Shown piece by piece: positions 20,119 through 30,694 of a DNA stretch of 43,812 nt. Under the pieces are notes generated by a model. That model ran no database searches. It had not been told where the DNA came from and was given only the letters and a program-made list of their open reading frames with translations. How positions within the stretch are numbered: position 1 is the stretch's first letter; each line of letters starts with the position of its first letter. The position numbers and the translations under genes were made by a program. Origin of the DNA: Podaxis mareebaensis (lineage: Eukaryota; Basidiomycota; Agaricomycetes; Agaricales; Agaricaceae); the NCBI GenBank assembly GCA_018524725.1, contig JAEUWP010000294.1, positions 1 to 43,812 on the forward strand. The letters run 5' to 3'.

Positions 20119-23100
20119 AGGGTGGTCCTCAGGACTCTGCACAGACTGGGGACCACATTGAACTTGTCTGTGCTACAGAGAGTTTCTGACTCAATGTGTC
20201 CGCTCTTTCTGACCCTCATGCTCTTCATGTTCCCCTTTCCTCTCCATCTTTTGCTCCTTCGTCTGCCTCCAATCTGCCTTCGTCCAATGGTACTGTGACT
20301 GCCTTGGTGGATAGTGGTTCCACACATTGCTTCATTGATTCTTCCCTTGTTCGTGACTGCTCAATTCCTACGTTCCATGTTGCTCCTGTAGAACTTCAAC
20401 TTTTTGACAGCTCTTCAAACTCATATATAACTGAACTAGCAAAAATCCCTGTTACATTTCCTACTGGTGAATCAATGACTTTGGACTTCTATGTCACTCG
20501 GTTGGACTCATCTTGCTCTGTGGTTCTTGGTCACAACTGGCTCACCCACTACAATCCATTGATTGACTGGGTCTCGAACAGTATCTCTTTCTGGCCACAG
20601 CAACAAGTCTTTTCAACCCCTGCTCCGACTCTCTGCGCCATGCTTTCTTCTGTGTTTCCAGTCCATCTGGATCTGCCTTCCTCTGCCTCTGATCTGGTCC
20701 CTCTGTCCTCTGCATCTGATTCCTCTGCTCCATCTGATTCACCTCCACTTTGTCCTCATATTACCCTGATTGGTGCTGCAGCCTTCCTGCATGTGTCTTG
20801 CCTTCCTGGTTCAGTTTCCTTTACTTTCAACATCCATTCTCCATCTGTCTCCACTGGGTCTGCTCAGCCCTCTGAGCCCATCGATTTGTCAAACATTCCC
20901 TCAGAGTATCATGAATTTGCTGACGTCTTCAGCAAGGTCCACATGGATATGTTGCCTCCGCATCATCCGTATGACCTTAAAATCAATCTGGAAGAGGGTG
21001 CTAGTCCTCCTATCAGGACCATTTACTCTCTATCCCAGGTTGAGCTGGAAGCGTTAAGGGAATTTATTGATGAACATTTGTCCATCAGCTTCATTTGTCT
21101 GTCAACCTCTCCACATGGTGCTCCAGTCCTCTTTGTCCACAAGAAAGACAGCTCTCTCCACCTTTGCATCAACTTCCATGGACTCAACAAGATCACCAAG
21201 AAAGACCATTATCCCCTTCCCCTGATTTCCAACCTCCTTGATTCTCCTCACAAGGCTCACATCTACACCAAGATAGATCTCTGTCACACCTATCATCTCA
21301 TCCAGATAGCCGAGGGAGATGAGTGGAAAACCGCCTTCCAGACCCACTACAGGTCCTTTGGATGGATGGTTATGCCATTTGGAGTCACTAACACTCCAGC
21401 AGCCTTCCAGTGCTTCATGAATGACATCTTTGGTGATCTATTAGACATATGTGTCACTATCTATCTTGATGATATACTGATCTACTCGGATGACATCTCC
21501 CAACATAAGCAACATGTCTGGGAAGTCCTCCATTGGCTCTGCAAGCACAGCTTGTACACGCGAGTGGACAAGTGCAAGTTCCATTCAGAAGCAGTTGAAT
21601 ACCTTGGTTACATCTTGTCCCTGGATGGTCTCAAGATGTCTGAAGACAAAGTCAAGATCATTCAAGATTGGCCCAAGCCAAAGAAAGTCAAGGACATTCA
21701 GTCCTTCCTAGGTTTTGCTAACTTCTACCACTGTTTTATTCATGGTTATTCTGACATTGTAGTTCCCCTGACCTGTCTCACCTGTAAGGGTGCTCCCTGG
21801 AACTTCACGGCGGAGTGTCATGAAGCATTCAAGACGCTCAAGAAGGCTTTCACCACGGCTCTGGTCTTGACTCACTGGATTCCAGACTCTCAGATTATCA
21901 TTGAGACTGACACATTGGACTACACCCTGGCTGCCATTCTTTCCATTATCGCTCCTGATGGTGACATTCATCCCATTGCTTTCCATTCCTGCACTTTCAA
22001 TGCATCTGAATCTAACTATGATACTCATGACAAGGAACTTCTGGCCATCTTCAAGGCTTTCCGTGTCTGGTGACACTATCTTGAAGGCTCCACCTTACCC
22101 ATTGATGTGGTCACTGATCACAAGAACCTTGAGTATTTCTCTACTACTAAAGTGCTGACCCGTCGCCAGGCTCATTGGTCAGAGTACTTGTCACAGTTCA
22201 ATCTTGTCATCTGCTTCCGTCCCAGATGCCTCAGGACAAAACTGGACGCTTTGACTAGACAATGGGACGTCTATCCTAAAGGGGGGAATAATGGCTATGC
22301 CATGGTAAATCCTCACAATTTTAGACCTGTCTTCACTCAAGAGCAACTTGTGGCCTCTGTCTGGGCCACCTCCCTTTTTTCCCCTTCCCTCCAAGCAGCC
22401 GTGGTCCTTGACTATGAGCAGCTCCATTCCAACATCCTTTCTGCCCTTCCTTCCGATTCCCTTGCCACTGAGCATATCTCTAACCCCCAAGGTCGCTGGT
22501 CTGTGGATTTGGATGGTTTCCTCCACCTTGACGGCTGCATTTACATTCCCGATTCCAATGACCTCCGCTTGCGAGTCCTCCAGTATAAGCATGATCATAT
22601 GCTTTCCAGACACTTCGGTCAGAACAAGACTCTAGAGTTGGTCTGTCATGACTATACCTGGCCAAACATCTGCTCCTTTGTCAAGGACTTCTGCAAAAGC
22701 TGTGTAACCTGTATGCGGAGCAAGTCACAGCGTCATCAGCCATACAGAAACCTCAAGCAACTCCCTATCCTGGATCGCCCTTGGCATTCCATCTCTATGG
22801 ACTTCATTGAGAAGCTCCCCAAGTTCTCTGGCTTTGACACTATCCTTGTAATCATCGACCATCTCACTAAGCAAAGTATCTTCATTCCGACTCACGACAC
22901 CATTACCTCCGCTGAACTTGCCTGCCTATTCATCCTCCATGTATTTTCGAAGCATGGTGTCCCCTCACACGTCACATCCAATCGCAGCTCTGAATTTGTC
23001 TTGCACTTCTTCCAGTCCTTGGGCAAGGCTCTGGATATGAAACTGCACTTCACATCCAGATATCATCTGGAAGGTGACAGACAGACTGAGTGGATGAACC

Positions 23101-23879
23101 AGATGCTCGAACAATACCTCTGAGTATATTGCAATTATCAGCAGGACAATTGGGCTGACTTACTTCCCATTGCAGAGTTTGCCTACAACAATGCTCCTAA
23201 TGCTACCACTGGTGTCTCTCCATTCTTTGCTAACAAGGGTTATCACCCTGCCATCTCTGTCCATCCTGAATGCGATCTCCTGTCTGCCCAGGCCCAAGAC
23301 TTTGCGGTTGACCTCGACGACTTGCATTCTGCCCTCAAGACTGAAATCGCCCAAGCCCAGGAGTGCTACCAGGTGTCCGCAGACACCCATCGTCTGTCCA
23401 CTCCAGACTTCAAGGTTGGTGATAAAGTCTTTGTCAAGGCCCAGTTCTTCCTGACTACTAGACCTTCAAAGAAATTATCTGAGAAGTTCTTAGGTCCATA
23501 CGAGATCATCACTCAAGCCGGCTCCCATTCCTTTACCCTCCGACTCCCCGACTCTATGTGTGCTGTTCATCCTGTCTTCCATGTTTCTATGCTCGAGCCT
23601 TCTACTCCCAACACCATTCCTAACCACGTCCCTCTGCCTCTGCCTCTGGTCATCATTGACAGTGAGCCCAAATATGAGATCGAGCAGATTGTGGATTCCA
23701 AGATTGACTGGCACTGCTGGATGTGTCCGCTCCTGTACAAAGTCATTTGGGCCAGTTATGAAGGTATGGATGAAGAGTTTAGTTGGCTGATGGCTAAGGA
23801 ACTTGAACATGCACAAGAGTTAGTAGCTGACTTTCATGCCAGCTATCCTGACAAGCCTGGTCCTCTGTCTTCCCTCTGA
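20119..23879 (+). pseudogene. Y pol: protease, RT, RNase H, integrase, chromodomain (three internal TGAs)
   Basis: One frame (3) runs to the TGA at 23877-23879 with internal stops only at 20187, 22071 and 23121, all TGA. Domains in order: protease ALVDSGSTHCFID (near 20305-20343); RT with HLCINFHGLNKIT, IDLCHTYHLIQIAEGDEWKT, MPFGVTNTPAAFQ and YLDDILIYSDD (near 21463-21495); RNase H with ETDTLDYTLAAIL and DKELLAI; integrase with an HHCC zinc finger (CKSCVTC), MDFIEKLP, then TSNRSSEF where SDR is expected, and DRQTEWMNQ; GPYEI and HPVFHVSML; finally a degenerate chromodomain (YEIEQIVDSK, YKVIWASYEG). The second integrase Asp has become Asn. The chromodomain places it among chromoviruses, which target heterochromatin. 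Confidence 0.92.
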
Positions 23880-24036
23880 TTTCTCTTATCTTGTTCTTAT
23901 GTTTTCTACTGATTCTCTGATTTTGATTTCCTGATCTTAATTGTCTTCCTCTCACACTGGTAGTGGCACATCCACAAACTTCCATTTCTACAAGGTTCCA
24001 AAATTTTTATATACATTTACAGGAGGATTGGACCTG

Positions 24037-25400
24037 CTACTCATCCGAGTCTCTGCCCTCAGACCCACTCTCCTCTTCTTCCTCTCCCTCAGTATCCTCC
24101 AGTCCACTCTCCTCCTCCTTGTCCTCCTCCTCCCCTTGCTTTCCTTTATTTTCCTCCAGTTCTGCCAACTCCATCTCCGTTCCCTCTTCCATGTCCACAT
24201 CCTGGACCTCCTTCCCTGATTCCTCTGGCTCCTCCTCCACTGCGTCCTCCTCGTCCTCCTCGTCCACTGTCCTCCCTTCCAGCCATGGAATGTCCTCCTC
24301 TGAAATGCTGAATGCTGTTCACAGAAGAGCATTGTTCTCTTCCTGCACCCTCCAGAGTGCAGTGATTTCCGCTGTAAGGGCATGGACAGCCTCTATTGGA
24401 GTTTCTGTCAGATCTGTAAATAGGGTGACCTGCTTCTTGCTCAGCAGGCCGTAATGGGGTACCTACTGTATTCCTGGGTCAGCTTACCACCAACCCCATC
24501 CTCCACATAGGCACTTACCACGCTGTGGAGTGCCCCCATGATCCTGACCTCAGACTCAGATATATCCTTACCTGTCTGCATGAATGGGTTGAGGATATGA
24601 GGGATTGGGCACTGAGGCCCATGTGGGTTCCATTCTGACTCCTCCTTGGTGAAGAACAGCTTGCACTGGGACTTCTTTTGATAGCACCCAGCACAGGAAT
24701 GGATTCTTTCCTCTACAAGAACGGTCAGTAGGTGTTAGCAAACTAGAGGAAATCACTTACTTTCGTGCAGAACACACTTAATACCCAACTGGTGACAGCG
24801 CCAGCACAATTTGTCACCCCCCATTTTGTAGGGGAGTCATGCCCGTGACCCAGCTGGATGGTCCACAATTTGGACGTCTGAGTCGTCACCCAAGTCCAGG
24901 TGGATGGCCTTCCCCTTGGCCTTCTTTTTCGCCTCCACCTCTGTCTCTGCCTTCCTCGCTTCCTCCGCTCTCCACCATTCTTCCTCCTCCTGCTCCCTCC
25001 TGACCCTCTCCACCTCCTCCTGCTCCTTCTGTTTTCTCTCCTCTTCCTCCCTCTGTTTCTGCTCCACCTCTGCTTTCTCTGCCTCCCACCATTCTTCCTC
25101 TCATTTCCTCTCCTCCTCTTTGGCCTTCCTCCACTCCACCTCCTCCACCTCCTGTCATTGCCATTCCTCCTCAGCCTTCTTCATCTTTCTCTTCTTCTTC
25201 CTCTCTGCCTTCCCTGCGGACATCTCTGCTTCCACCTCCTCTGTCCTTCCCTGTTTCTTACTCAGACCCACCTCCATCATGGAGGCCTCTGCGGGTGCAG
25301 ACATTTTCACCTTCTCCTTCTGCCAGTTCTGGTAGAAGGCAGCAAAGGCTGCCATCATGTCAGGGTCAGTGGGGGGTTGGGGTTGTTGTTGCTGGGGCAT
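24037..25400 (-). pseudogene. Antisense accessory gene of Y: Zn(II)2Cys6 / coiled-coil / acidic protein with two introns
   Basis: Minus-strand exons 25400-24761, 24712-24519 and 24462-24037, with introns of 48 bp (24713-24760, GTAAGT...CTGAC...TTGTAG) and 56 bp (24463-24518, GTAAGTG...CTGAC...CAGTAG). Exon lengths 640+194+426 give 420 codons in register, stop TAG. Four in-frame stops remain, all TGA (25155, about 25098, 24837 and one in exon 3). The protein starts MPQQQQPQPPTDPDMMAA, has a long Lys/Glu/Arg coiled coil (about residues 60-170), then Cys 199, 202, 209, 220, 223 and 230 in the spacing CX2CX6CX10CX2CX6C, completed only by splicing intron 1, a helical segment (LTETPIEAVHALTAEITALW) and a Glu/Asp-rich tail. 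This cluster is typical of fungal DNA-binding regulators. Function in the element is unknown. Confidence 0.7.
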
Positions 25401-25517
25401 TGTTGAAGATGTTGGGTTGGAGAAATGAAGTCTGTTTTCCAAAGATGCCCTATTTGTATCCAGCAGAGTGAGTTAAGGGCAGGTGTCTGGTCCAGACTTG
25501 GGCCTCAGAGGCTCAGC

Positions 25518-25533
25518 CCTAAGGGGGGAATAC
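25518..25533 (+). promoter_or_regulatory. Y polypurine tract
   Basis: The run aaggggggaa followed by tac precedes the 3' LTR start TGTTAC, as expected for the plus-strand primer. Confidence 0.8.
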
Positions 25534-26253
25534 TGTTACAGACTTCACTTCGTGCCCATTAAACTCTTGGAGCCTTGGTTACAACCCGGATTCTGTGGAT
25601 CGTATTCAGTTTAACCTTTCTTCCCTTTCCATTGGACCTTTCCCTTGTAAATACTTTTATCCATCCTTGTCCTTTCTGTCATTTTCCTTATCAGATCTCC
25701 TTATCCGATTATCTCGTGTTTTTCCATTTATCCATGGCTTTTCCCTTTACCCTTGATTATCTCTCGCTTATCTTGGTTTCTCCATTATCTGATGTTTCAC
25801 TTCTGCCCCTGTCCTATTGGACGTCCAGATGCTTTGTGGACAGACTCCTTATTCTGGTATCTTCACTGTGGTTATCAGTTCACATGTTTCCTGTATTCTC
25901 CTTTGAGTAGTTACTATTGTTTCTCGCTTAACTACTACTCTCCAGACTTTATCCTGACTGCCAGTATATAAGTAGGATCACTACCATTTGTAGTCCTCAG
26001 TCAGAATATCAACTTAGATCTTCCTCCTCTCTCCTGCTTGTCTGCTACAAGTCCGCTACTCAGTCTGGGCTTGTCCTGTCTCTGTCTGTTCTCTGTCCAC
26101 TCATCCACTCGAGTCTGTAGTTGGTCAAGTGAGGCCATCACGGTATCAGAGGGGCGCAACACATAAGTTGAAGCCAAGGCCTCAACCCCATGTCCACACA
26201 CGTCCACCCTTGGCTGCCTGTGGTCCGCCCCTGTCCAGAGTCAGTTCTTAACA
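25534..26253 (+). repeat. Y 3' LTR (720 bp)
   Basis: Same ends and length as the 5' LTR. It differs from it at many CpG-derived positions, for example CA versus TG at equivalent dinucleotides. The R-region 11-mer is also present. Confidence 0.93.
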
Positions 26254-26258
26254 ATTCC

Positions 26259-26682
26259 TTTGAAGAGCAGTGTCCTGGGTGATGGAGTTAACCCAGTCCA
26301 GAGATTCTCAGAGTCAAACGAGTTTGGAGTCAAGGTCAGATACTTCACTAGGGAGGGAAGGTAGTTTGATCAGGGATCTGGTGTTGATTGGCCAGATGAA
26401 TTCCTGGGTTCTGATGCGGGTTGAGTAGGCTGGGAGCAGATGGAGTGGGTGTGAGATGAGGAAGGGCATGGCATCCTGCACAATTGTGGTTGTTGTAATG
26501 TGTTGTATGGCGAGGTGTTCTGTGATGGCATTCAGGTGTTCTTGGAAGGTGGTGGGCAGTTCTGTGAGGGATGGGATGCTGTTAGTGTTATGGCCAGTGC
26601 TTGTAGTAGAGTTGGGAGGTAATTGAGTATCTTGCTGAGCTTCAGTTTGAGCAGTGAGTTGCTGGTTGTTGGTGGTTGACAT
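26259..26682 (-). pseudogene. X2 ORF3, N-terminal part
   Basis: ATG at 26682-26680 lies 9 nt after the pol TAA (26694-26692) and in the same frame, so the junction reads KNKLR stop PLEMSTTNNQQ. The N-terminus is Gln/Thr/Asn/Ser-rich (TAQTEAQQDTQLPPN), then helical (TTFQEHLNAITEHLAIQHI), then VQDAMPFLISHPLHLLP. Two TGAs occur near 26314. The frame continues across the Y insertion into 18003. With the LTR part the reconstructed ORF is about 776 codons. No signal peptide is visible and I cannot assign a function; position after pol is where env-like genes occur in other LTR elements. Confidence 0.6.
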
Positions 26683-26691
26683 CTCCAGTGG

Positions 26692-29600
26692 TTAGCGAAG
26701 TTTGTTCTTCCTTTTATAAGCATTAAGGATTTGCCGTGCATTGGAGAATGCAGACTGTGGTTCCCATGTATTTTCAGAATGTGGATAGCCAGTCCACTTG
26801 ACTAGGAATTTGAAGTGGTTGCATAGTCTTTGATGATTTAGGATGGCTTCAACTTCATAATGTTCTTCATCATTGTGCAGCTCTGGTGTGGGTCACAGGT
26901 AGTGTTTGCCATATAAGTTATTTTCAGTTACTGGAGTCAGTAAGGTGGCATGAAACATGGGGTGGATTCTCCATGTTTTGGGTAACTTTAGTTTGAAGTT
27001 GACTGTGGATATCTTCCTGATGATTTCGAATGGTCCTTCACATTTTGGGGTGAGTTTTCTTGATTTGACTTGCAATGGGAGATTGCAAGTGTCTAACCAT
27101 ACTAGGTCTCCTGTGGAGTAGATGGGGAGTCAGTAGTTGGCTGTGCATCTTGCCATGATTTGACAGGCATGGTTGTGGGCTTGAATAGCACAGTTGCAGG
27201 CTTCCATTAATTGATCCATGTGGTTTTCTGCTGATGGATTGTTTGTTGGTTCCATTTCCATTGGAAATGCTTTTGGAGTGTAGCCATAAAGTAGTTGGAA
27301 TGGAGTTTCAGAGTGTCCAGCATGGGGATGATTGTTGTGACAGAATTCATAGATTGGAAGGTACTTGCTCCATTCATTTGGGTCATTTGAAGTGGTGATA
27401 GCAAGGTAGGTCTCGATTTCCTGATTGAAACATTCAGTGGATCCATCAGTTTGCAGATGGTAGGCTGTAGAGTAGGTGGGCTTGATGTTGAGGAGTTTGT
27501 ACAGTTCTCACATTGCTTTGGATGTGAATCAGGGGTCATGATCTGAGATGACCTTATTGGGAAGGCCATATTGTGAAAATAGGTGGTTGACCAAAATAGA
27601 AGTGATGACTTGGCTGTCAGCAGTCTTCATAGTAGGGGCTAAAATTATCCCCTTCATTAGGCCATGGTCCACTATGGCCAAAATAGAATCATATCTGTGG
27701 GATGGCAGTAGATCTGTGATAAGATCCATTGAGATTTGCAAAAAGGGTCATGTTGATTGAGGTGCTGGAATCAGTTGGTAAGGTGGCTTGTCTGGTTGTC
27801 TAATGATCTTGTGTCGTTGGCAGGTTGGGCAGCCTTTAACATATTCGGTGATGTAGTCCTTCATGGCTGGCCAGTAGATGTATTCAGAGAGCTTGCATAG
27901 TGTCTTGGCTATTCCAGGGTGTCCTGTGGTTTGATGATCATGTACTCATTGGAGTAGTCTACAGCATAGTGATGGTTCATTAGGAATTAGGATTCTGTTC
28001 CCATGTGTAGGTAGTTCCTGATCTGGTGTGTCATCATCATTGGGGTCTATCATTTCTTGATGCTTCTTGATGACTCATTTGTCATCTTCTGTAATGATGG
28101 TGATCATCGATTGATCAAATATGGTAATGTCTCAGTTTTCTGGTTCTTGGGGTGCATAGTCAGGTTGTCTTGATAATGTATCTGCTGGTCCATTCTTTTG
28201 ACCAGGGATGTGCTTGATCTTGAGATCTGGCTGGAATCGTTGCATGAATTGCACCCAGTGAATTGTCGCTTGTTGAGGGTTTGTGGTTCCTTGTAGCATG
28301 ATAGGTTTTCATGGTCACTCCAGATGATGATTTCATGGGGTGATCCCTCAAGGTAATGGCACCATGTGTGCAGTGCGATAATAATAGCTAACCATTTGAG
28401 TTCTGAGCAATGATAGTTGCATTCCATTGGGGTAAAAGCCTTGGAATGGAAGGCTATCAGGCAATGAATGCCATTTTCATCTTTTTGATAGAGCACTGCT
28501 CCTGCTGCATATTGCAATGCATCAGTTTCAATTTCAAAGGGCTTTGATGGGTCAGGTGTGATAAGAATAGGTTGATCTTTGAATTTCCTTTTGAGTTCAT
28601 CAAAGGCTTGTTGGTGCTCGGGTTTCCATTCGAACTTGATGTTCTTGGACATTAATGTATTGAGAGGTGCTGCATGTTTGGAGTAATTTTGGATGAATCA
28701 TCAGTAGAAGTTGCAGAATCTGATGAATTTTCAGATGCCTCAAGTTGTTTTTGGTGTAGGCCAATTCTTGATTCCTTTGAGTTTGGCAGTGTCCATTTTG
28801 ATTGAGGTGGGAGTGACTACTGCTCCTAGGTATTCAACATGTTGCTTTTCAAATTCACATTTCTTGGGTTTGAGGTATAAGTTGTGTTTGCATAGAATGT
28901 CAAGTACTTCTCAAGTAATCTGTCATAATTCTTCTCGAGTCTTGGCATGAATAAGAATGTCGTCCATGTAGACGAGTACTTGTCCTCTTTGAATGAGATG
29001 GGCAAAGATATGATCCATCATAGATTGAAACATTGTGGGGCTGTTGCACATTCCGAAGAACATGACTGTTGGTTCAAATAGTCCTCTAGGCATCTTGAAG
29101 GCTCCTTTCCATTGGTCACCTTCACAGATGCAGATGTTGTTATATCCAGCTCATATGTCGAATTTTGTAAACCATTTCAATCCTTTGAGTTTGTTGAGTA
29201 GTGATGATATGAGTGGTATCAGGTATGCATCCTTGATGGTGTGTGTATTGAGGTAGCGATAGTCTTGGCAGGGTCTTAATTTGCCATCTTTCTTTCCTAC
29301 AAAGAAGAAAGGTGATGCCATTGGTAATTCAGAAGGACAAATGTATCCTTTAGCGAGATTTTTGTTGATGAACTTGTTGAGCTCTTGCATTTCAATAGGC
29401 GATAGTCAGTAGGGCTTGAATGACTTGGGTTCAAACAAATCCTTGAGTTCAATTTTGTGATCCCAAGGTCTGGTTGGTGGAAATCACAATGCTTTCTTCT
29501 CAGAAAATACATCGAGGTAGTTGTGAAATTCCTTTGGAACAACTTTTTGTGGGTCAGATTCTTTCTTCTGATCTCCATATTGTTGTGCAATAGCTTGTGA

Positions 29601-30270
29601 GGCATTTGCCTTGAAGTTGATTTCAAGGAATGATTTAGGTTCCAATGTGATGTGGTTGAGTTCATCAGTTTCTTCTTCTTCCATCATATGAAGAAGTTCT
29701 TGATAAATACATCCTGGGTCATCATTTCTCCAGGTAAGTGTTTGGTTTCTCCAGTCAATATCTGGGTTGTGTTCCATAAGCCATGGTGCTCCAAGGATGA
29801 TCTTGGGTTTGCCAAGTTTCGTAATTCGTGTCATAACTGGTGTGATTTGGTTGTCAATCTCGATATTAAGTATACATTCTTTGGTGGTTGTTCCAGCTTT
29901 ATTAATTGATCTGTCAGCATTACAGACTTCGATTGGTTTTGGTAAGGGTCTTGTTTTGAGGTTCCATTGATTGATTAGTTCTTCATCGATGAAATTTCCT
30001 CCTGCTCCTGAGTCTAGCAGGGTAAGTGTGTCGATTGGTTGTCATTGGTTAAGGTGTATTTGTGTTGGAAGATATAGGATCTTGTTATGCTGTTGAGCAG
30101 TGACTTGGTTTATGGTTTGAGTTGGTTTTCAATAATCAGGTGGGTTTCTCAGTCATGGGTATCCATCGAATGAATATTCAGAGTTGCTGCTCGTGATTTG
30201 CAAGTTACTGGAACTAGATGTGATGCTGGCTAGTCCCTTCTGGTAAAATCCTTTCCTTTCCCTTTCAGGT
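26692..30270 (-). pseudogene. X2 pol: protease, RT, RNase H, integrase, chromodomain
   Basis: Minus strand: protease LTLLDSGAGGNFIDEELI (near 30020-29970), LGAPWLMEHNPDIDW; RT with [23 protein letters not shown] then AGYNN after a TGA, MFFGMCNSPTMFQ and VYMDDILIHAK (near 28975-28945); RNase H with FEIETDALQYAAGAVLYQ; frame shift near 28260; integrase zinc finger CPTCQRHK, SMDLITDLLPS, VISDHDP and TDGSTECFNQEI; GPFEIIRKI; chromodomain EHYEVEAILN...KFLVKWTGYPHSENTWEP (near 26860-26740). Stops are mostly TGA. The chromodomain is better preserved than that of Y. Ends with TAA 26692-26694. Confidence 0.9.
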
Positions 30271-30694
30271 CTTCTTTGTCACTTGATTCTTCTTCGATGT
30301 TGTTGAGTCTAGATTGTCAGTGTTTTTAGAATTGTCTTCTGTGTTGGTTTTGGGAATGAGAGGCTCAGTTCTTTGACTTTTGCTTGTTGAGTGGGCATGG
30401 TTGTGCATAGTGCTTGCCAGTTTTGCAGATGAAGCATAAGCCTTTGCTTCTGAGTTCATGGAGTTCTTGGGGTAAGAGGTTGTTGAGTTCTGATTCAATG
30501 TGTGCTTTGACAATTTGATTAACTTGTTCACTTGTGTAGTAGTTGTCATCAGATGATATTTCTGAAGAGTCTTCATCTGATGATGTTTCAGATTCGCTAT
30601 CTGTTCTGTCAATATTATTGAGCTTGTTTGTGAGGATGTTGTCAATGTCCATGGAACTGTATCCTGGGGGGTTATGAGTTGTTTGAGATGGTGT
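30271..30694 (-). pseudogene. X2 gag remnant: C-terminal nucleocapsid only
   Basis: The minus-strand frame reads from the LTR junction as LTPSQTTHNPPGYSSMDIDN, then a Ser/Asp/Glu-rich linker and a CX2CX4HX4C knuckle, CFICKTGKHYAQPC (near 30430-30390), stopping near 30365 before a shift into the pol frame. The capsid part and the primer-binding site are missing: a deletion fuses the 5' LTR interior to gag. The ATG at 30652 is therefore probably internal, not the original start. Confidence 0.7.

Larger units (their letters stand above)
18004..26253 (+). mobile_element. Element Y: Ty3/gypsy chromovirus, 8.25 kb, complete with an antisense accessory gene
   Basis: Two 720-bp LTRs, a self-priming-type primer site, gag, then protease, RT, RNase H, integrase and a chromodomain-like end, a polypurine tract and a 5-bp TSD. 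About 1.65 kb separates pol from the 3' LTR and holds a spliced antisense gene. The two LTRs differ at roughly 30 sites, nearly all CpG transitions, so ordinary clock dating would overestimate its age. It lies inside X2 ORF3. Confidence 0.93.

Noticed and set aside
24886..25406. Long plus-strand ORFs (Leu/Ser/Phe-rich) at 24900-25406
   Set aside because: They are the mirror of the Glu/Lys-rich antisense gene; the plus-strand products are low-complexity, and splice sites and the Cys cluster exist only on the minus strand.
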